Shown here: piece by piece, positions 43,940 through 53,833 of the stretch
How positions within the stretch are numbered: position 1 is the first letter of the stretch
How the letters are laid out: each line of letters begins with the position of its first letter
Origin: Aliivibrio finisterrensis
Lineage (GTDB): Bacteria > Pseudomonadota > Gammaproteobacteria > Enterobacterales > Vibrionaceae
Length of the DNA: 64,000 nucleotides
Reading direction: 5' to 3'
Assembly (NCBI RefSeq): GCF_008933155.1
Contig: NZ_WBVP01000005.1
Location: forward strand, 62,001-126,000
The notes under the pieces: model-generated
Told to the model about the DNA's origin: nothing
Database searches by the model: none
What the model saw: only the letters and a program-made list of their open reading frames with translations
Program-made: the position numbers and the translations under genes

Positions 43940-44704
43940 TTATTTTCTTGTATTAGCGCCAATTTGCATCAGCAGTAATGAGCTAATGATTAACATTATC
44001 CCCGGGAATAAAGCCAGCCACCATTGGCCACTAAGTAAGTATTTACTTGCTTCAGAGAGCATTCCCCCCATGGAGGGCGTGGACGGTTCAATACCAAAGC
44101 CTAAAAACGTCAATCCGGCACCATGAACTAATGCTTGAGGGTATAAGACTAACATTCCGGTTAGCATTTGTGGCAAAAGGTGAGGCGTCAAATGTGTCAC
44201 GTAGCTGTGCAACTTAGAATGCCCAAAAGCCAGCGAATGCAATACATAAGGCTTTTGGCGTAACTGTTCAATTTCAACTTTAAGCAAGCGCGTCAATTTA
44301 GGCCAATGACTAAAGGTAATAGCAACCACTAACCCTTCAAAACCACCACCAACTAAAATGGACAGTACAATCATGACTAAGATGTGTGGTAAAGCACTCC
44401 ATACATCAATTAGAGTATTAATTAGGTAGCTACAAGTTGCATTGATATTTCCAATCAAAGCCAAACACATCGAAAGCAATGAGCAGAAGAGAGAGGCTAG
44501 CCCTCCCATAGCAAGGCTGAATAAAAGCGCTTTGAGAGTTCGGCTAAAGACATCTCTGCCTAACCAGTCGGTTCCAAACCAATAATGGGCGTTTGGCATA
44601 AGGTTTTTATTGAATAAATCAATGTTCTCGCCATTATTTTGCCAAGAGAGGGAAATCAGTAATAAAAGACAAAATAAGGTTAAAGGAAGATGCTTCTTTA
44701 ACAT
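43940..44704 (-). CDS. ABC importer permease 2 (DppC/NikC-type)
   Basis: 254 residues, about 6 membrane helices. The opening W-F-G-T-D-x-L-G-R-D-V-F-S-R segment near 43-56 is the hallmark of the second permease of peptide/nickel importers. The EAA-loop coupling segment to the ATPase appears near the R-Q-K-P-Y-V-L-H-S-L-A-F-G-H-S region. Located between permease 1 (18 bases away) and the ATPases. Confidence 0.86.
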   Translation of the reverse strand: MLKKHLPLTLFCLLLLISLSWQNNGENIDLFNKNLMPNAHYWFGTDWLGRDVFSRTLKALLFSLAMGGLASLFCSLLSMCLALIGNINATCSYLINTLIDVWSALPHILVMIVLSILVGGGFEGLVVAITFSHWPKLTRLLKVEIEQLRQKPYVLHSLAFGHSKLHSYVTHLTPHLLPQMLTGMLVLYPQALVHGAGLTFLGFGIEPSTPSMGGMLSEASKYLLSGQWWLALFPGIMLIISSLLLMQIGANTRK

Positions 44705-44722
44705 AATAAATATTCTTTAAGG

Positions 44723-45718
44723 TTAAAATGAGGCGGACAAAGAGAGCCGCTTACTGAGTAGCGAGGCTAGGGCATTACCGATAAAAACAAAGATGGCACA
44801 ACAAAAAGTGATCCCCAGCAGCAGTGGCGTATCTCCACTAAGGCCTGCTTTTACTAAGGTTTGCCCTATGCCTGGAAAATTAAAGACGGTTTCAACAATG
44901 ACTGATCCACTTAATAATTCAGAGAACCCCGCTAATTGAATGACTAAAGCTGGGACCAGGGTGTTTCTTAATAAATGGTACCGAACAATAGAGAAAATAG
45001 ATTGACCATGAAGGCGAGCATATTGCACGTGCTGGCTATGACTCACTTCAATGACCTTTTCTCTCGTATGTAAAATAATGGGCGCCATTAAGCTAAAGCA
45101 TAAGGTCACTAATGGTAATACGAAGTAAGGTGCTTTTTCATATAAAGATAAACTCTCAGGATCAATTCCTAAAGGAGAAACACCGCCGATAGGAAACCAA
45201 ACTAATTTTATAGCAAAAACACTGATTAGGATTAAACCAACCCAAAAACTAGGGATGGCATTCATCATTAATGTAATGTGAGTAAAAACGTTACTCCATT
45301 TCTTTGTTGGAAATAAACCAAGTAACAGCCCGATGGTATAGCCAAGGATGAGTGATAAAGCACTCGCGCTAGCCATTAGCATGATGGAATAACGACTGCG
45401 TTGCCAAATGATCTCACTGACAGGCTCTTGATAGTGATAAGAGTAACCAAAATCACCTGACAGTAATGAAGTTGTAAAATCTATCATGCGCTCCAAGGCG
45501 GTTTGGTTTAGGCCTAGTTGTTCGATAAGCTGTATTTTTCGCTCACCAAAGACAGCGAGCGCGTTACCATCAAAATACGCACTGATGGGATCAATCGGTG
45601 ATAACGCCAAGAGTAGCGTTATCATTACAAGAGCCAAACACAGTTGAATCACAAGGCGAGTTAAACTTACGCACACACGACTTGAATGTTGGGTGTTTAT
45701 TGACACGTCCAACGCCAC
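44723..45718 (-). CDS. ABC importer permease 1 (DppB/NikB-type)
   Basis: 331 residues, about 6-7 membrane spans. The DppB-family features are the L-L-S-G-D-F-G-Y-S segment, the periplasmic region W-F-P-I-G-G-V-S-P-L-G, and the coupling segment Y-A-R-L-H-G-Q-S. Its end V-E-T-V-F-N-F-P-G-I-G is also typical. GTG start at 45718 lies inside the binding-protein 3' end (22-base overlap); a later GTG at 45706 is possible. Confidence 0.86.
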   Translation of the reverse strand: MALDVSINTQHSSRVCVSLTRLVIQLCLALVMITLLLALSPIDPISAYFDGNALAVFGERKIQLIEQLGLNQTALERMIDFTTSLLSGDFGYSYHYQEPVSEIIWQRSRYSIMLMASASALSLILGYTIGLLLGLFPTKKWSNVFTHITLMMNAIPSFWVGLILISVFAIKLVWFPIGGVSPLGIDPESLSLYEKAPYFVLPLVTLCFSLMAPIILHTREKVIEVSHSQHVQYARLHGQSIFSIVRYHLLRNTLVPALVIQLAGFSELLSGSVIVETVFNFPGIGQTLVKAGLSGDTPLLLGITFCCAIFVFIGNALASLLSKRLSLSASF

Positions 45719-47310
45719 TCTTCGATATTTGCGGTTAGCGGCCAGCCATGATCATGTGGTTCAGTAATTGGTTTTCCTAAATCTAAGCAATTTTTAGCCA
45801 TATAAAGGTGCTGGATATTAACTAACCAAGTCCATGGGCGATCTTGTTGTATCTGCTGTTGTGCTTGTTGCCAAAAAGGCAATGATGCATCCCATGATGG
45901 TGCTTTAAGGGCTTTATCAATCGCTGAATCGACCTGTGGATTTCGATAACCGCCTGAGTTATAGAAATCAGTATGCGCATAACGAGAGTGATAAACATAA
46001 GTTACTTCACTTGCAGAGTGACTACCAAAGCCCATAAGGACGGGAGTTGTCGTCATTTGGAGGGCAATATCATTCCATTCGAGACCTTTAACATTAATGT
46101 TAATACCGACTTTAGCCGCCATTGAACTGATTGCTAATGCCAGCTGTTCTCTGACACTATCTCCTGCTTTATAGAGCAGAGAAAAAGAAGCTTCATGACC
46201 TTGTTTATCTAGCGTCCCATTATTATTACTGTCACTCCAACCCGCTTGTGCAAGCAAAGCGTTAGCATGGCTTAGGTTTACTTTTTTAGAAGTGATGTCT
46301 TGGGTATCCAAACCCCAAGGCATATTATCTGCGATGGAATACGCAGGTGTTGCATAACCATCTAATAATTTATCTACAATTAATTGCTTATCAATTAAGT
46401 AATCAAACACTTCCCTTATGGCAGGGTCGGCTGTGATGTAAGTCATTTCAGCATTTTTGTTGTAGTGCATTGGCCAGACAATACCACGATTATCTAGTGT
46501 CGGTACTGACCATAGCTTATAGCCTTTGAGTGTTTGATTTGCATAGCGTTGAGGTACAACACTTAAATCTAATTGGTGTGTTTTTAGTTGAATAAAACGA
46601 GACTCTTCACTTCCAAAAACAGCGATTAACTGTGAGAAATGAGGTGTTTTCCCATAATAATATGGATTCAATTTCATACTAACGTACTGGTTTTTTACCC
46701 ACTTGGTTAGGACATAAGGACCAGAGCCTACCGGGGATGAGCCATAACGAAAGCTATTATCTTGCTGTTGATAAACGTGTTTTGGAACGATTCCAATAGA
46801 GGAGAATCGGTCTAGAAATGTAATGTCACATTGAGTCAAATGGAAGGCCACCGAATAAGGCGTTAAAGGCTCTGCCATTTTTAATGCACTGAGATCATGG
46901 GTGCTGCTTTGCTGCAAAATTTGATTGTAAGTGAAAGCGACATCTTCTGCTGTCAGTGGAGTACCATCACTGAATTGAACGTCGTTTCTTAAAGTGACAA
47001 TCCAGGTCAGTTTATTATTGGTTAAGCGCCATTTTGTCGCTAAGTCGCCAACAAAATTTAATTCTTTATCTCTTTTTAATAGGGTAGATTGGAATAACGG
47101 ATTGCCGTATTTACCCCAACCAAGGATCGGGTCAAAGCCGGAAGCGGGTTCACTACCAAGGGCAACTTTTAAAATAGTTGGCTTTTTAACTTGAGGTTCA
47201 GAAGCGAATGTTGAAAGGCTGAACGTAGTAAAAAAAGAGATAATTAATGAAAATAGAAAATAAATGAATAGATTTTTATTTTCATTGATTAATTTAAATA
47301 ATGTATTCAC
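45697..47310 (-). CDS. ABC importer solute-binding protein (family 5), probable nickel binder
   Basis: 537-residue periplasmic protein of the peptide/nickel-binding family 5. I start at GTG 47310 because GGAAAC lies about 8 bases before it and it yields a normal signal peptide (lysines, then a hydrophobic stretch of about 20 residues, cut near A-S-E-P); the ATG at 47361 has no ribosome site. Family elements are G-D-L-A-T-K-W-R-L, V-Q-F-S-D-G-T-P-L-T-A-E-D-V and the hinge region. It resembles urease-linked Ni transporters such as Ynt/Cnt type systems; direct nickel binding is inferred from synteny. Confidence 0.8.
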   Translation of the reverse strand: MNTLFKLINENKNLFIYFLFSLIISFFTTFSLSTFASEPQVKKPTILKVALGSEPASGFDPILGWGKYGNPLFQSTLLKRDKELNFVGDLATKWRLTNNKLTWIVTLRNDVQFSDGTPLTAEDVAFTYNQILQQSSTHDLSALKMAEPLTPYSVAFHLTQCDITFLDRFSSIGIVPKHVYQQQDNSFRYGSSPVGSGPYVLTKWVKNQYVSMKLNPYYYGKTPHFSQLIAVFGSEESRFIQLKTHQLDLSVVPQRYANQTLKGYKLWSVPTLDNRGIVWPMHYNKNAEMTYITADPAIREVFDYLIDKQLIVDKLLDGYATPAYSIADNMPWGLDTQDITSKKVNLSHANALLAQAGWSDSNNNGTLDKQGHEASFSLLYKAGDSVREQLALAISSMAAKVGININVKGLEWNDIALQMTTTPVLMGFGSHSASEVTYVYHSRYAHTDFYNSGGYRNPQVDSAIDKALKAPSWDASLPFWQQAQQQIQQDRPWTWLVNIQHLYMAKNCLDLGKPITEPHDHGWPLTANIEEWRWTCQ

Positions 47311-47408
47311 AACTTGTTTCCAATATATAAAGAAGTAGTGCAGGTAAATGAGAGAATGCATTTACGAACGGTATTAGAAATTAAGTGGCGATCTAAACTT
47401 ATCACACG

Positions 47409-47437
47409 AATATAACGATTGTTGATTCGATTATATT
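47409..47437. promoter_or_regulatory. Candidate operator upstream of the importer operon
   Basis: AATATAA at 47409-47415 and TTATATT at 47431-47437 form perfect 7-base arms with a 15-base spacer, about 100 bases before the binding-protein start. Further upstream TTGATGGTA occurs twice (47509-47517 and 47536-47544). The spaced palindrome recalls NikR-type sites, but the sequence is not diagnostic. The rest of 47311-47698 shows no gene. Confidence 0.35.
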
Positions 47438-47698
47438 TGAGACAATACGAAGCACCTTAATAAAAAGGTAATTACACATTAGTTGCTATAGTGTTAAATA
47501 CGTATAGATTGATGGTAAATAATATCAGATCGAATTTGATGGTATTAACAAATAGAGAGTTAAATCCATCGGTATATCAAAATCACAAGCCGTAGAACAA
47601 CGGTAAAAAAGAGAGCGATTTTATTGGTGCGGATTCTATCAGTAGATGTAAAGTAATCAAGAAATAAATGAGCAAAAGTAACATTATTTCATGGATAT

Positions 47699-47730
47699 AA
47701 AAAAGGCTAAGTAAATCTACTTAGCCTTTG
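47699..47730 (-). terminator. Terminator of proS
   Basis: AAAGGCTAAGTA at 47702-47713 pairs with TACTTAGCCTTT at 47718-47729. On the minus strand it is followed by T residues. It lies 21 bases past the proS stop codon. Confidence 0.88.
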
Positions 47731-47750
47731 GTATTTTTAATGCAGTGAAA

Positions 47751-49466
47751 TTAGCTTAATTGAGCTTTAATGTGCTCAACGATGTTTGCAATTTCAACCA
47801 CTTCTTTGCTGTTTGCACGGCGGTTTTTATATTCGAAATTACCTTCATCCATGCTACGGTCGCCAATAACAACAGTATGTGGAATACCGATAAGCTCGAT
47901 GTCTTTAAACATAACACCTGGACGCTCTTTACGGTCATCAAATAGTACATCGATGCCCATTGCTGTTAGTTCTGCATACAGTTTTTCTGCTGCTTCTTTA
48001 ACGCGCTCAGATTTGTGCATGTTCATAGGAACGATAGCAACCGTAAATGGTGCAAGCGCTTCTGGCCATACAATGCCGTATTCGTCGTTGTTTTGTTCGA
48101 TAGCTGAGGCAACAACACGTGATACACCAATACCGTAACAACCCATTTCGAGGATGACATTCTTACCGTTTGAATCCAGTACGCTACAGTTCATTGCTTC
48201 TGAGTAGGCTGTACCTAATTGGAATATGTGACCAACTTCGATACCGCGTTTCAGTTGTAGAGTACCTTGACCACATGGGCTTAGATCGCCTTCTACCACG
48301 TTACGTAGGTCTTCAATTTGACCAAGTTGTACGTCACGATCCCAGTTTACACCAAAGAAGTGCTTACCGTCGACGTTTGCGCCTGTGCCAAAGTCACTCA
48401 TTACTGCAACAGAACGGTCAACGATGAATGGCAGTTCTAGGCCAACAGGACCAAGAGAACCTGCACCAGCACCGATTAGAGCACGAATTTCTTCTTCTGT
48501 TGCCATCTCTAATGGAGAAGCAACTTCTTTTAGGTTTTCAGCTTTAACTTCGTTAAGTTCGTGATCACCACGGATGATAAGTGCGATGATATCCGCGTCA
48601 ACGTCATCAGATGCTTTAACAAATAATGTTTTCACTGTTTTCTCAATAGCGATACCGTGTTGCTCAACCAATTCTGCAATTGTTTTTGCGTTTGGTGTAT
48701 CAACGGTTGTCATCTCTTGAGTAGGCGCTGCACGTTCAGTTGTTGGTGCTAGAGCTTCTGCTTTTTCGATGTTCGCTGCGTAATCAGATTCTGTTGAGAA
48801 TGCGATTAAATCTTCGCCGCTTTCTGCAAGTACGTGGAACTCTTGAGAGCCACTGCCACCAATAGCGCCTGAGTCAGCCAATACTGGACGGTACTCAAGA
48901 CCCATGCGGTCGAAGGCTTTACAGTAAGCATCGTGCATTGCATCGTAAGACTTTTGTAGGCCTTCTTTATCGATGTCAAAGCTGTACGCATCCATCATGC
49001 AGAATTCACGTGCACGCATAACGCCAAAACGTGGGCGACGCTCATCACGGAATTTCGTTTGAATTTGGTACAGGTTTAGCGGAAGTTGTTTGTAAGAGCT
49101 AACTTCGTTACGAACAAGGCTAGTAATAACTTCTTCAGCTGTTGGACTCAGTACAAACGGACGAACATGACGGTCAGTAAAGCGAAGAAGTTCAGGGCCC
49201 ATTTTTTCTGAGCGGCCTGTTTCTTCCCAAAGCTCAAACGGTTGAACTACGGGCATCAAAGTTTCGATTGCACCTGCATTGTCGATCTCTTGACGAACGA
49301 TGTTTTCGACTTTACGCAATACACGTAGACCAGTCGGTAGCCAAGTATATAAACCTGAAGCTAGACGACGGATCATACCTGCACGTAGCATTAGCTGGTG
49401 GCTAACTACTTCTGCGTCGTTTGGAGTCTCCTTCAGTGTTGAAAGAAGGTATTTGCTAGTGCGCAT
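47751..49466 (-). CDS. proS: Prolyl-tRNA synthetase
   Basis: Class II synthetase charging tRNA-Pro. 571 residues from [11 protein letters not shown] (49466), aligned with E. coli; an in-frame ATG four codons upstream is possible but lies where the GGATG ribosome site should be. Motif 2 (T-K-F-R-D-E-x-R-P-R-F-G), motif 3 (Y-G-I-G-V-S-R) and the INS editing domain inserted at about 225-400 are present, so misacylated Ala-tRNA-Pro should be edited. proS next to trmO and metNIQ matches E. coli. Confidence 0.96.
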   Translation of the reverse strand: MRTSKYLLSTLKETPNDAEVVSHQLMLRAGMIRRLASGLYTWLPTGLRVLRKVENIVRQEIDNAGAIETLMPVVQPFELWEETGRSEKMGPELLRFTDRHVRPFVLSPTAEEVITSLVRNEVSSYKQLPLNLYQIQTKFRDERRPRFGVMRAREFCMMDAYSFDIDKEGLQKSYDAMHDAYCKAFDRMGLEYRPVLADSGAIGGSGSQEFHVLAESGEDLIAFSTESDYAANIEKAEALAPTTERAAPTQEMTTVDTPNAKTIAELVEQHGIAIEKTVKTLFVKASDDVDADIIALIIRGDHELNEVKAENLKEVASPLEMATEEEIRALIGAGAGSLGPVGLELPFIVDRSVAVMSDFGTGANVDGKHFFGVNWDRDVQLGQIEDLRNVVEGDLSPCGQGTLQLKRGIEVGHIFQLGTAYSEAMNCSVLDSNGKNVILEMGCYGIGVSRVVASAIEQNNDEYGIVWPEALAPFTVAIVPMNMHKSERVKEAAEKLYAELTAMGIDVLFDDRKERPGVMFKDIELIGIPHTVVIGDRSMDEGNFEYKNRRANSKEVVEIANIVEHIKAQLS

Positions 49467-49614
49467 GTTTTCATCCATTTGTTAGTTATGAATATTGGAA
49501 TAGCTCGACTTAAACAGTTAAACCGAGAGTTCAATCTTAGTCATGGTATGTTCTTTAATGAGAACAGGATCAATCTAAAATTAAGTTTTCTATGATATCA
49601 GTCTAAAAGCGATC

Positions 49615-50313
49615 TCAAAAGCGATCAATTGCAGTTACCGTGATCGAATTGCTATCTACAGTGAATTTTACGTTCAAATCAAACAAATTTACCGCATATT
49701 CTTTGTTATCAGCTTTCCCTTTTTTGTAGGCTGGGCGTGGATCTTGTCCAAGTACTTCTTTTATCACTGCTTCAATATGTGCTTTTTGAGGGTGAGAGCT
49801 AAGTGATCTTTGTGCCTCTATCGATAAATATACATCAAGAACATCGGGTTCTTTCTCTGCAAAACCACCGAGTGCATCAGGAATGGAATCGGAATAGGGG
49901 ATGTATGGTTTGATGTCTATGATTGGCGTGTTATCCACCAAATCAACGCTGCCCAATTCTAAATAGGTTTGATTGCCTTCTTGAACTACGCCTTTTAATT
50001 CAACCGCAGACATACCAATGCCATTGGGACGAAAGGTCGCACGCGAAGCAAACACACCAATACGTTCGTTGCCACCCAAACGTGGTGGGCGAACCGTTGG
50101 TCTCCATCCCGACTCTAAGTTTTGGTCAAATAAGAACAATAACCATAGATGAGAGAATTGCTCAATTCCACGAACCGCTTCTGGTGAATTTGCCTCTCCC
50201 ACTAATTTTAAGCGAGATGTGGCGCTAGGTGCTAAGCGAGGTTGGCGAGGAACCGCAAACTTTTCTTTGTAAGGTGATTGGATAAAACCAACAGGATCGA
50301 TGTGATAAGTCAT
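49615..50313 (-). CDS. trmO: tRNA (N6-threonylcarbamoyladenosine 37-N6)-methyltransferase TrmO
   Basis: 232-residue TsaA/YaeB-family enzyme that methylates the t6A37 of tRNA-Thr to m6t6A using SAM. The beta-barrel SAM domain at about 5-155 has P-x-G-F-I-Q-S-P-Y-K-E-K-F near the start, R-P-N-G-I-G-M-S and D-V-V-D-N-T-P-like (D-L-V-D-N-T-P-I-I-D-I-K-P-Y) signatures. A small C-terminal domain ends the protein. It lies between proS and metQ as in E. coli, but rcsF, present there in E. coli, is absent here. Confidence 0.93.
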   Translation of the reverse strand: MTYHIDPVGFIQSPYKEKFAVPRQPRLAPSATSRLKLVGEANSPEAVRGIEQFSHLWLLFLFDQNLESGWRPTVRPPRLGGNERIGVFASRATFRPNGIGMSAVELKGVVQEGNQTYLELGSVDLVDNTPIIDIKPYIPYSDSIPDALGGFAEKEPDVLDVYLSIEAQRSLSSHPQKAHIEAVIKEVLGQDPRPAYKKGKADNKEYAVNLFDLNVKFTVDSNSITVTAIDRF

Positions 50314-50349
50314 TGAAGTATTCTTTATGAATAATAATCTTTAGATATT

Positions 50350-50381
50350 AAAAAAGGTTGACGCTCTCACGTCAACCTTTT
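50350..50381 (-). terminator. Terminator of the metNIQ operon
   Basis: AAAAGGTTGACG at 50352-50363 pairs perfectly with CGTCAACCTTTT at 50370-50381. On the minus strand, T-rich sequence follows. It lies 28 bases past the metQ stop codon. Confidence 0.92.
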
Positions 50382-50408
50382 GTAGGTTAGCTTGTTAAAA
50401 GAAGGGGA

Positions 50409-51218
50409 TTACCAACCTTTAACTACGCCACCTTTAAATGTGTTAAGTGCTGCTTGGTAAACTTCTTCTGATTGGTATGCTTTAACAAACGTTTTTACGT
50501 TTTCAGTTTTTACGTTGTCAGTACGACCAACAATTAGGTTTACATACGGAGAGTCTTTATCTTCAACAAAGATGCCATCTTTCTCAGGTGTAAGGTTTAG
50601 GCTACTTGCGTAAGTTGTGTTGATTACAGACAGTGCTACATCATCAAGAGAGCGAGGAAGCTGTGCTGCATCCAACTCAACAATAGTGATGTTTTTAGGG
50701 TTAGCCGTAATATCACGAACCGTTGCAGCAAGACCAGAACCATCACGTAATGTGATTAGCCCTTGTTCTTGAAGAAGAAGTAAAGAACGACCAAGGTTCG
50801 TTGGATCGTTTGGTACCGCAATACGTGCACCATCTTCAATTTGGTCAACCGAAGTTACTTGCTTAGAGTAACCAGCAATTGGGTAAACAAATGAATTACC
50901 AGCGATTTCAATTTTGTAACCACGATCAGTCACTTGTTGATCTAGGTATGGCTTGTGTTGGAATGCATTTAGGTCAATTGAACCATCATCCAATGCGGCG
51001 TTTGGTGTTACGTAATCGGTAAATGTCACTAGCTCAACATCAAGACCGTATTGCTCTTTTGCCACTTTAGCCGCAACTTCAGCAACTTGCGCTTCAGCAC
51101 CTGCCATTACACCCACTTTAATTGAGTTTGTTTTTGCTTCTTCTTGTCCACAACCCGTAAGGATAAGTGTTGATGCTAGGCCAGCAACTGCTGCCAGTTT
51201 TTTTAGATTCAATTTCAT
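50409..51218 (-). CDS. metQ: D-/L-methionine-binding lipoprotein MetQ
   Basis: Substrate-binding component of the methionine ABC importer. 269 residues with lipobox L-I-L-T-G-C (lipid Cys at 23), so it is tethered to the inner membrane, with the NlpA family fold. Typical segments are V-G-V-M-A-G-A-E-A, N-A-F-Q-H-K-P-Y-L and A-V-P-N-D-P-T-N-L-G-R-S. Last gene of metNIQ. Confidence 0.94.
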   Translation of the reverse strand: MKLNLKKLAAVAGLASTLILTGCGQEEAKTNSIKVGVMAGAEAQVAEVAAKVAKEQYGLDVELVTFTDYVTPNAALDDGSIDLNAFQHKPYLDQQVTDRGYKIEIAGNSFVYPIAGYSKQVTSVDQIEDGARIAVPNDPTNLGRSLLLLQEQGLITLRDGSGLAATVRDITANPKNITIVELDAAQLPRSLDDVALSVINTTYASSLNLTPEKDGIFVEDKDSPYVNLIVGRTDNVKTENVKTFVKAYQSEEVYQAALNTFKGGVVKGW

Positions 51219-51256
51219 TATTTACTCCTTAAAAATGAATTCCATATTAAATAAAA

Positions 51257-51934
51257 TTAACGGTGATCGACTTTTTTAACTAAAGAATCACCAACAGATT
51301 GAATGATTTGAACCAAAACAATCAGCATAACAACGGTCACAGCCATGATGGTTAAATCATAACGGTGGAAACCATATCGAATAGCAACATCACCTAAGCC
51401 ACCGCCGCCAACTGTACCTGCCATTGCAGAGTAGCTAACTAGTGTTACTAGTGTGATAGTTACTGAGTTTAAAATAGTTGGTAGTGCTTCAGGAAGCAGT
51501 ACTTTCGTAATAATTTGCAGTGGAGTTGCGCCCATTGACTGTGCTGCTTCAACCAGCCCACTTGGTACTTCGATTAACGCACCTTCGATTAAACGAGCCA
51601 CAAATGGAATGGCACCAATGGTTAATGGGACAATCGCAGCAGTGGTACCAATAAAACTACCTACAATCAGTTTTGTTACTGGAATAATCGCAACCATTAA
51701 TACCAAGAAAGGCACCGAACGACCCACGTTTACTATCGCACCAAGTACGCTGTTAAACGCGGTGTTCTCCATTAATCCGCCTTTTTTAGTGATGTGTAAA
51801 ACAACACCAAGAGGGATACCAATAGCAAAACCTACAATACCAGCAACCGCAACCATATAAAGGGTTTCGCCTGTTGCGTTTAATAACAGCTTGCTGTTTA
51901 AATCAAGCCATGCAGAAATCACATTAAATGACAT
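51257..51934 (-). CDS. metI: Methionine ABC transporter permease MetI
   Basis: 225 residues, five membrane segments typical of the homodimeric MetI permease. The ABC coupling segment [13 protein letters not shown] is at about 139-151. Overlaps the end of metN by 11 bases, implying translational coupling. Confidence 0.95.
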   Translation of the reverse strand: MSFNVISAWLDLNSKLLLNATGETLYMVAVAGIVGFAIGIPLGVVLHITKKGGLMENTAFNSVLGAIVNVGRSVPFLVLMVAIIPVTKLIVGSFIGTTAAIVPLTIGAIPFVARLIEGALIEVPSGLVEAAQSMGATPLQIITKVLLPEALPTILNSVTITLVTLVSYSAMAGTVGGGGLGDVAIRYGFHRYDLTIMAVTVVMLIVLVQIIQSVGDSLVKKVDHR

Positions 51935-52958
51935 AACCTAATACCTCTACTTTTACGTGATGATTGCGTAAGAATGTAATTGCTTGCGCTGTTGATTCTT
52001 GGTTGCCAAAAAACTCGGCTAACATAAGGCCGAATTTAACGCCGCCAGCATAATCGATATCTGCATTTAAGATACTGATATCAATGTCAAATTCACGAGA
52101 TATTTGACTAATCACAGGAGCATCAACACTGGCACCAGTAAATTCCAAACGAATAAGAGGGTAACTGCCTTCTACATAGGTTTCTTGTAGACGAGATTTG
52201 AAATCATCAGGAATTGATAAATCTAATGTTGCACGAATAAACTCTTGTGCAAGTTTGGTTTTAGGATGAGCAAAAATATCGCTCACAATGCCTTTTTCAA
52301 CCAACTCACCGCCACCGATAATAGCAACTTCATGACAGATATTTTTTACGACTTCCATTTCATGGGTAATGATTAGGATAGTAATATTTAATTTTCGATT
52401 TAGATCTTTGATTAGCTCTAGAATTGACTTTGTTGTTGCAGGATCAAGCGCACTGGTTGCTTCATCACAAAGCAGTACTTTTGGATCTGTTGAAAGTGCA
52501 CGAGCGATAGCAACACGTTGCTTTTGACCACCACTAAGGTTTGCAGGATAAGTGTGGTGCTTATCTTCTAAGCCAACCAAATCTAATAGCTCAGTGACTT
52601 TTTTCTTGATCTCTTGTTTTGATTTTCCCGCTAACTCTAGAGGTAGAGCTACGTTTTCAAATACAGTTCGTGAAGCAAGAAGGTTAAAGTGTTGGAAAAT
52701 CATTCCGATATTGCGGCGTGCTTTGCTTAACTCGCTTGAAGAGAGTTTTGTTAAATCAACACCATCAACAATCACTTCACCATTTGTTGGCTTCTCTAAC
52801 ATGTTTACACAGCGTATCAGCGTACTTTTCCCTGCACCTGATGAGCCAATTACACCAAAGATGGTGCCTTGGGCAATATGTAGGTTAATATCTTTAAGGG
52901 CATTAATTTCCTTTGCACCTTGATAAAACACCTTATTAACGCGGTTTATTTCAATCAT
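51924..52958 (-). CDS. metN: Methionine ABC transporter ATPase MetN
   Basis: 344 residues: ABC domain with Walker [10 protein letters not shown] near 38-46, signature L-S-G-G-Q-K-Q-R, Walker B V-L-L-C-D-E-A, and a C-terminal NIL (ACT-like) domain at about 265-340 that binds methionine to inhibit transport in E. coli MetN. First gene of the minus-strand metNIQ operon; divergent from gmhB. Confidence 0.96.
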   Translation of the reverse strand: MIEINRVNKVFYQGAKEINALKDINLHIAQGTIFGVIGSSGAGKSTLIRCVNMLEKPTNGEVIVDGVDLTKLSSSELSKARRNIGMIFQHFNLLASRTVFENVALPLELAGKSKQEIKKKVTELLDLVGLEDKHHTYPANLSGGQKQRVAIARALSTDPKVLLCDEATSALDPATTKSILELIKDLNRKLNITILIITHEMEVVKNICHEVAIIGGGELVEKGIVSDIFAHPKTKLAQEFIRATLDLSIPDDFKSRLQETYVEGSYPLIRLEFTGASVDAPVISQISREFDIDISILNADIDYAGGVKFGLMLAEFFGNQESTAQAITFLRNHHVKVEVLGYVI

Positions 52959-53091
52959 GATTCGCCTTGAACTGCATTTTTAAATAGGGAGCTAATGTAA
53001 ATAGAAAGCCAGTGTAAATAGAAAGATAACCAAGGTTAAAAAATCTGAGCGATCTCTCATTTTTTATATCCTACTGATGCTATTTCGGATA

Positions 53092-53105
53092 TTGATTTAA
53101 GTCAA
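53092..53105. promoter_or_regulatory. FNR-like palindrome in the metN/gmhB gap
   Basis: TTGATTTAAGTCAA matches the FNR consensus TTGAT-N4-ATCAA at 9 of 10 defined bases and is part of a 16-base near-palindrome (53091-53106). It also carries a minus-strand TTGACT that could act as a -35 for metN. Single site; function not established. Confidence 0.35.
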
Positions 53106-53114
53106 TAGGTATTT

Positions 53115-53138
53115 TTACGTCTAGACGGCTAAACGTAT
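53115..53138. promoter_or_regulatory. MetJ operator: three tandem met boxes
   Basis: Three adjacent 8-mers TTACGTCT, AGACGGCT and AAACGTAT score 6, 7 and 6 of 8 against the met box AGACGTCT. Tandem boxes in register are how MetJ dimers bind cooperatively. The position between metN and gmhB matches E. coli regulation of metNIQ by MetJ with S-adenosylmethionine. Confidence 0.78.
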
Positions 53139-53213
53139 AAATTATGATGCTAAGAAAGCAAAAGCGTGCGATAATTTTTTATTAACCGATTTGACTATTT
53201 AGAGGGTTTCACC

Positions 53214-53765
53214 TTGTCCAAACCAGCGGTATTTATTGATAGAGATGGCGTCATTAACGTTGATCGTGGCTATGTTCATAAGCGTGATGACTTTGAATAT
53301 ATTGATGGTGTATTTGATGCCGTTAAAAAATGCAAAGACATGGGTTACCTACTTGTATTAGTAACAAACCAATCGGGAATTGCTCGTGGTATGTTTACTG
53401 AAGAGCAATTTGAAATCCTAACTGAATGGATGGATTGGAACTTTGCTGATCACGGTATTGATTTTGATGGTATCTATTATTGTCCGCATCACCCAGAAGC
53501 AACAGTAGAAAAATACAAAGAAGAGTGCGATTGCCGCAAACCAAATCCAGGGATGTTTAACTCAGCACAGAGTTTCCTAGACATCGATATGGAAAACTCG
53601 GTCATGATCGGCGATAAGAAAGAAGACATGATGGCAGCACAAGCTGCGGGTGTTGGTACTCGTATCCTTGTTCGTACCGGTAAACCAGTAACTGAAGAAG
53701 GTGAAGCGTTAGCAACTACGGTACTTGATAGTATTGCTGATGTGCCTAAGTTCCTTTTTGCTTAA
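53214..53765 (+). CDS. gmhB: D-glycero-beta-D-manno-heptose 1,7-bisphosphate 7-phosphatase
   Basis: HAD phosphatase of the ADP-heptose pathway for LPS inner core. 183 residues: nucleophile motif F-I-D-R-D-G-V-I-N near 7-15, motif [12 protein letters not shown], structural zinc in C-P-H-H-P-E and [10 protein letters not shown], and motif IV G-D-K-K-E-D. The start is the TTG at 53214, supported by GAGGG 7 bases before and by alignment; no ATG lies near. Divergent from metN. Confidence 0.93.
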   Translation: MSKPAVFIDRDGVINVDRGYVHKRDDFEYIDGVFDAVKKCKDMGYLLVLVTNQSGIARGMFTEEQFEILTEWMDWNFADHGIDFDGIYYCPHHPEATVEKYKEECDCRKPNPGMFNSAQSFLDIDMENSVMIGDKKEDMMAAQAAGVGTRILVRTGKPVTEEGEALATTVLDSIADVPKFLFA

Positions 53766-53794
53766 TTAAATAAAGCACACGGCTGTAATTTTAG

Positions 53795-53828
53795 AAAGCG
53801 CACAGACTTTAAGTTTGTGCGCTTTTTT
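53795..53828. terminator. Bidirectional terminator between gmhB and the LysR gene
   Basis: AAAGCGCACA with inner ACTT at 53795-53810 pairs with AAGT and TGTGCGCTTT at 53811-53825, followed by T on the plus side. It lies 29 bases past the gmhB stop and just past the end of the converging lysR gene. Confidence 0.9.
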
Positions 53829-53833
53829 ATTGA

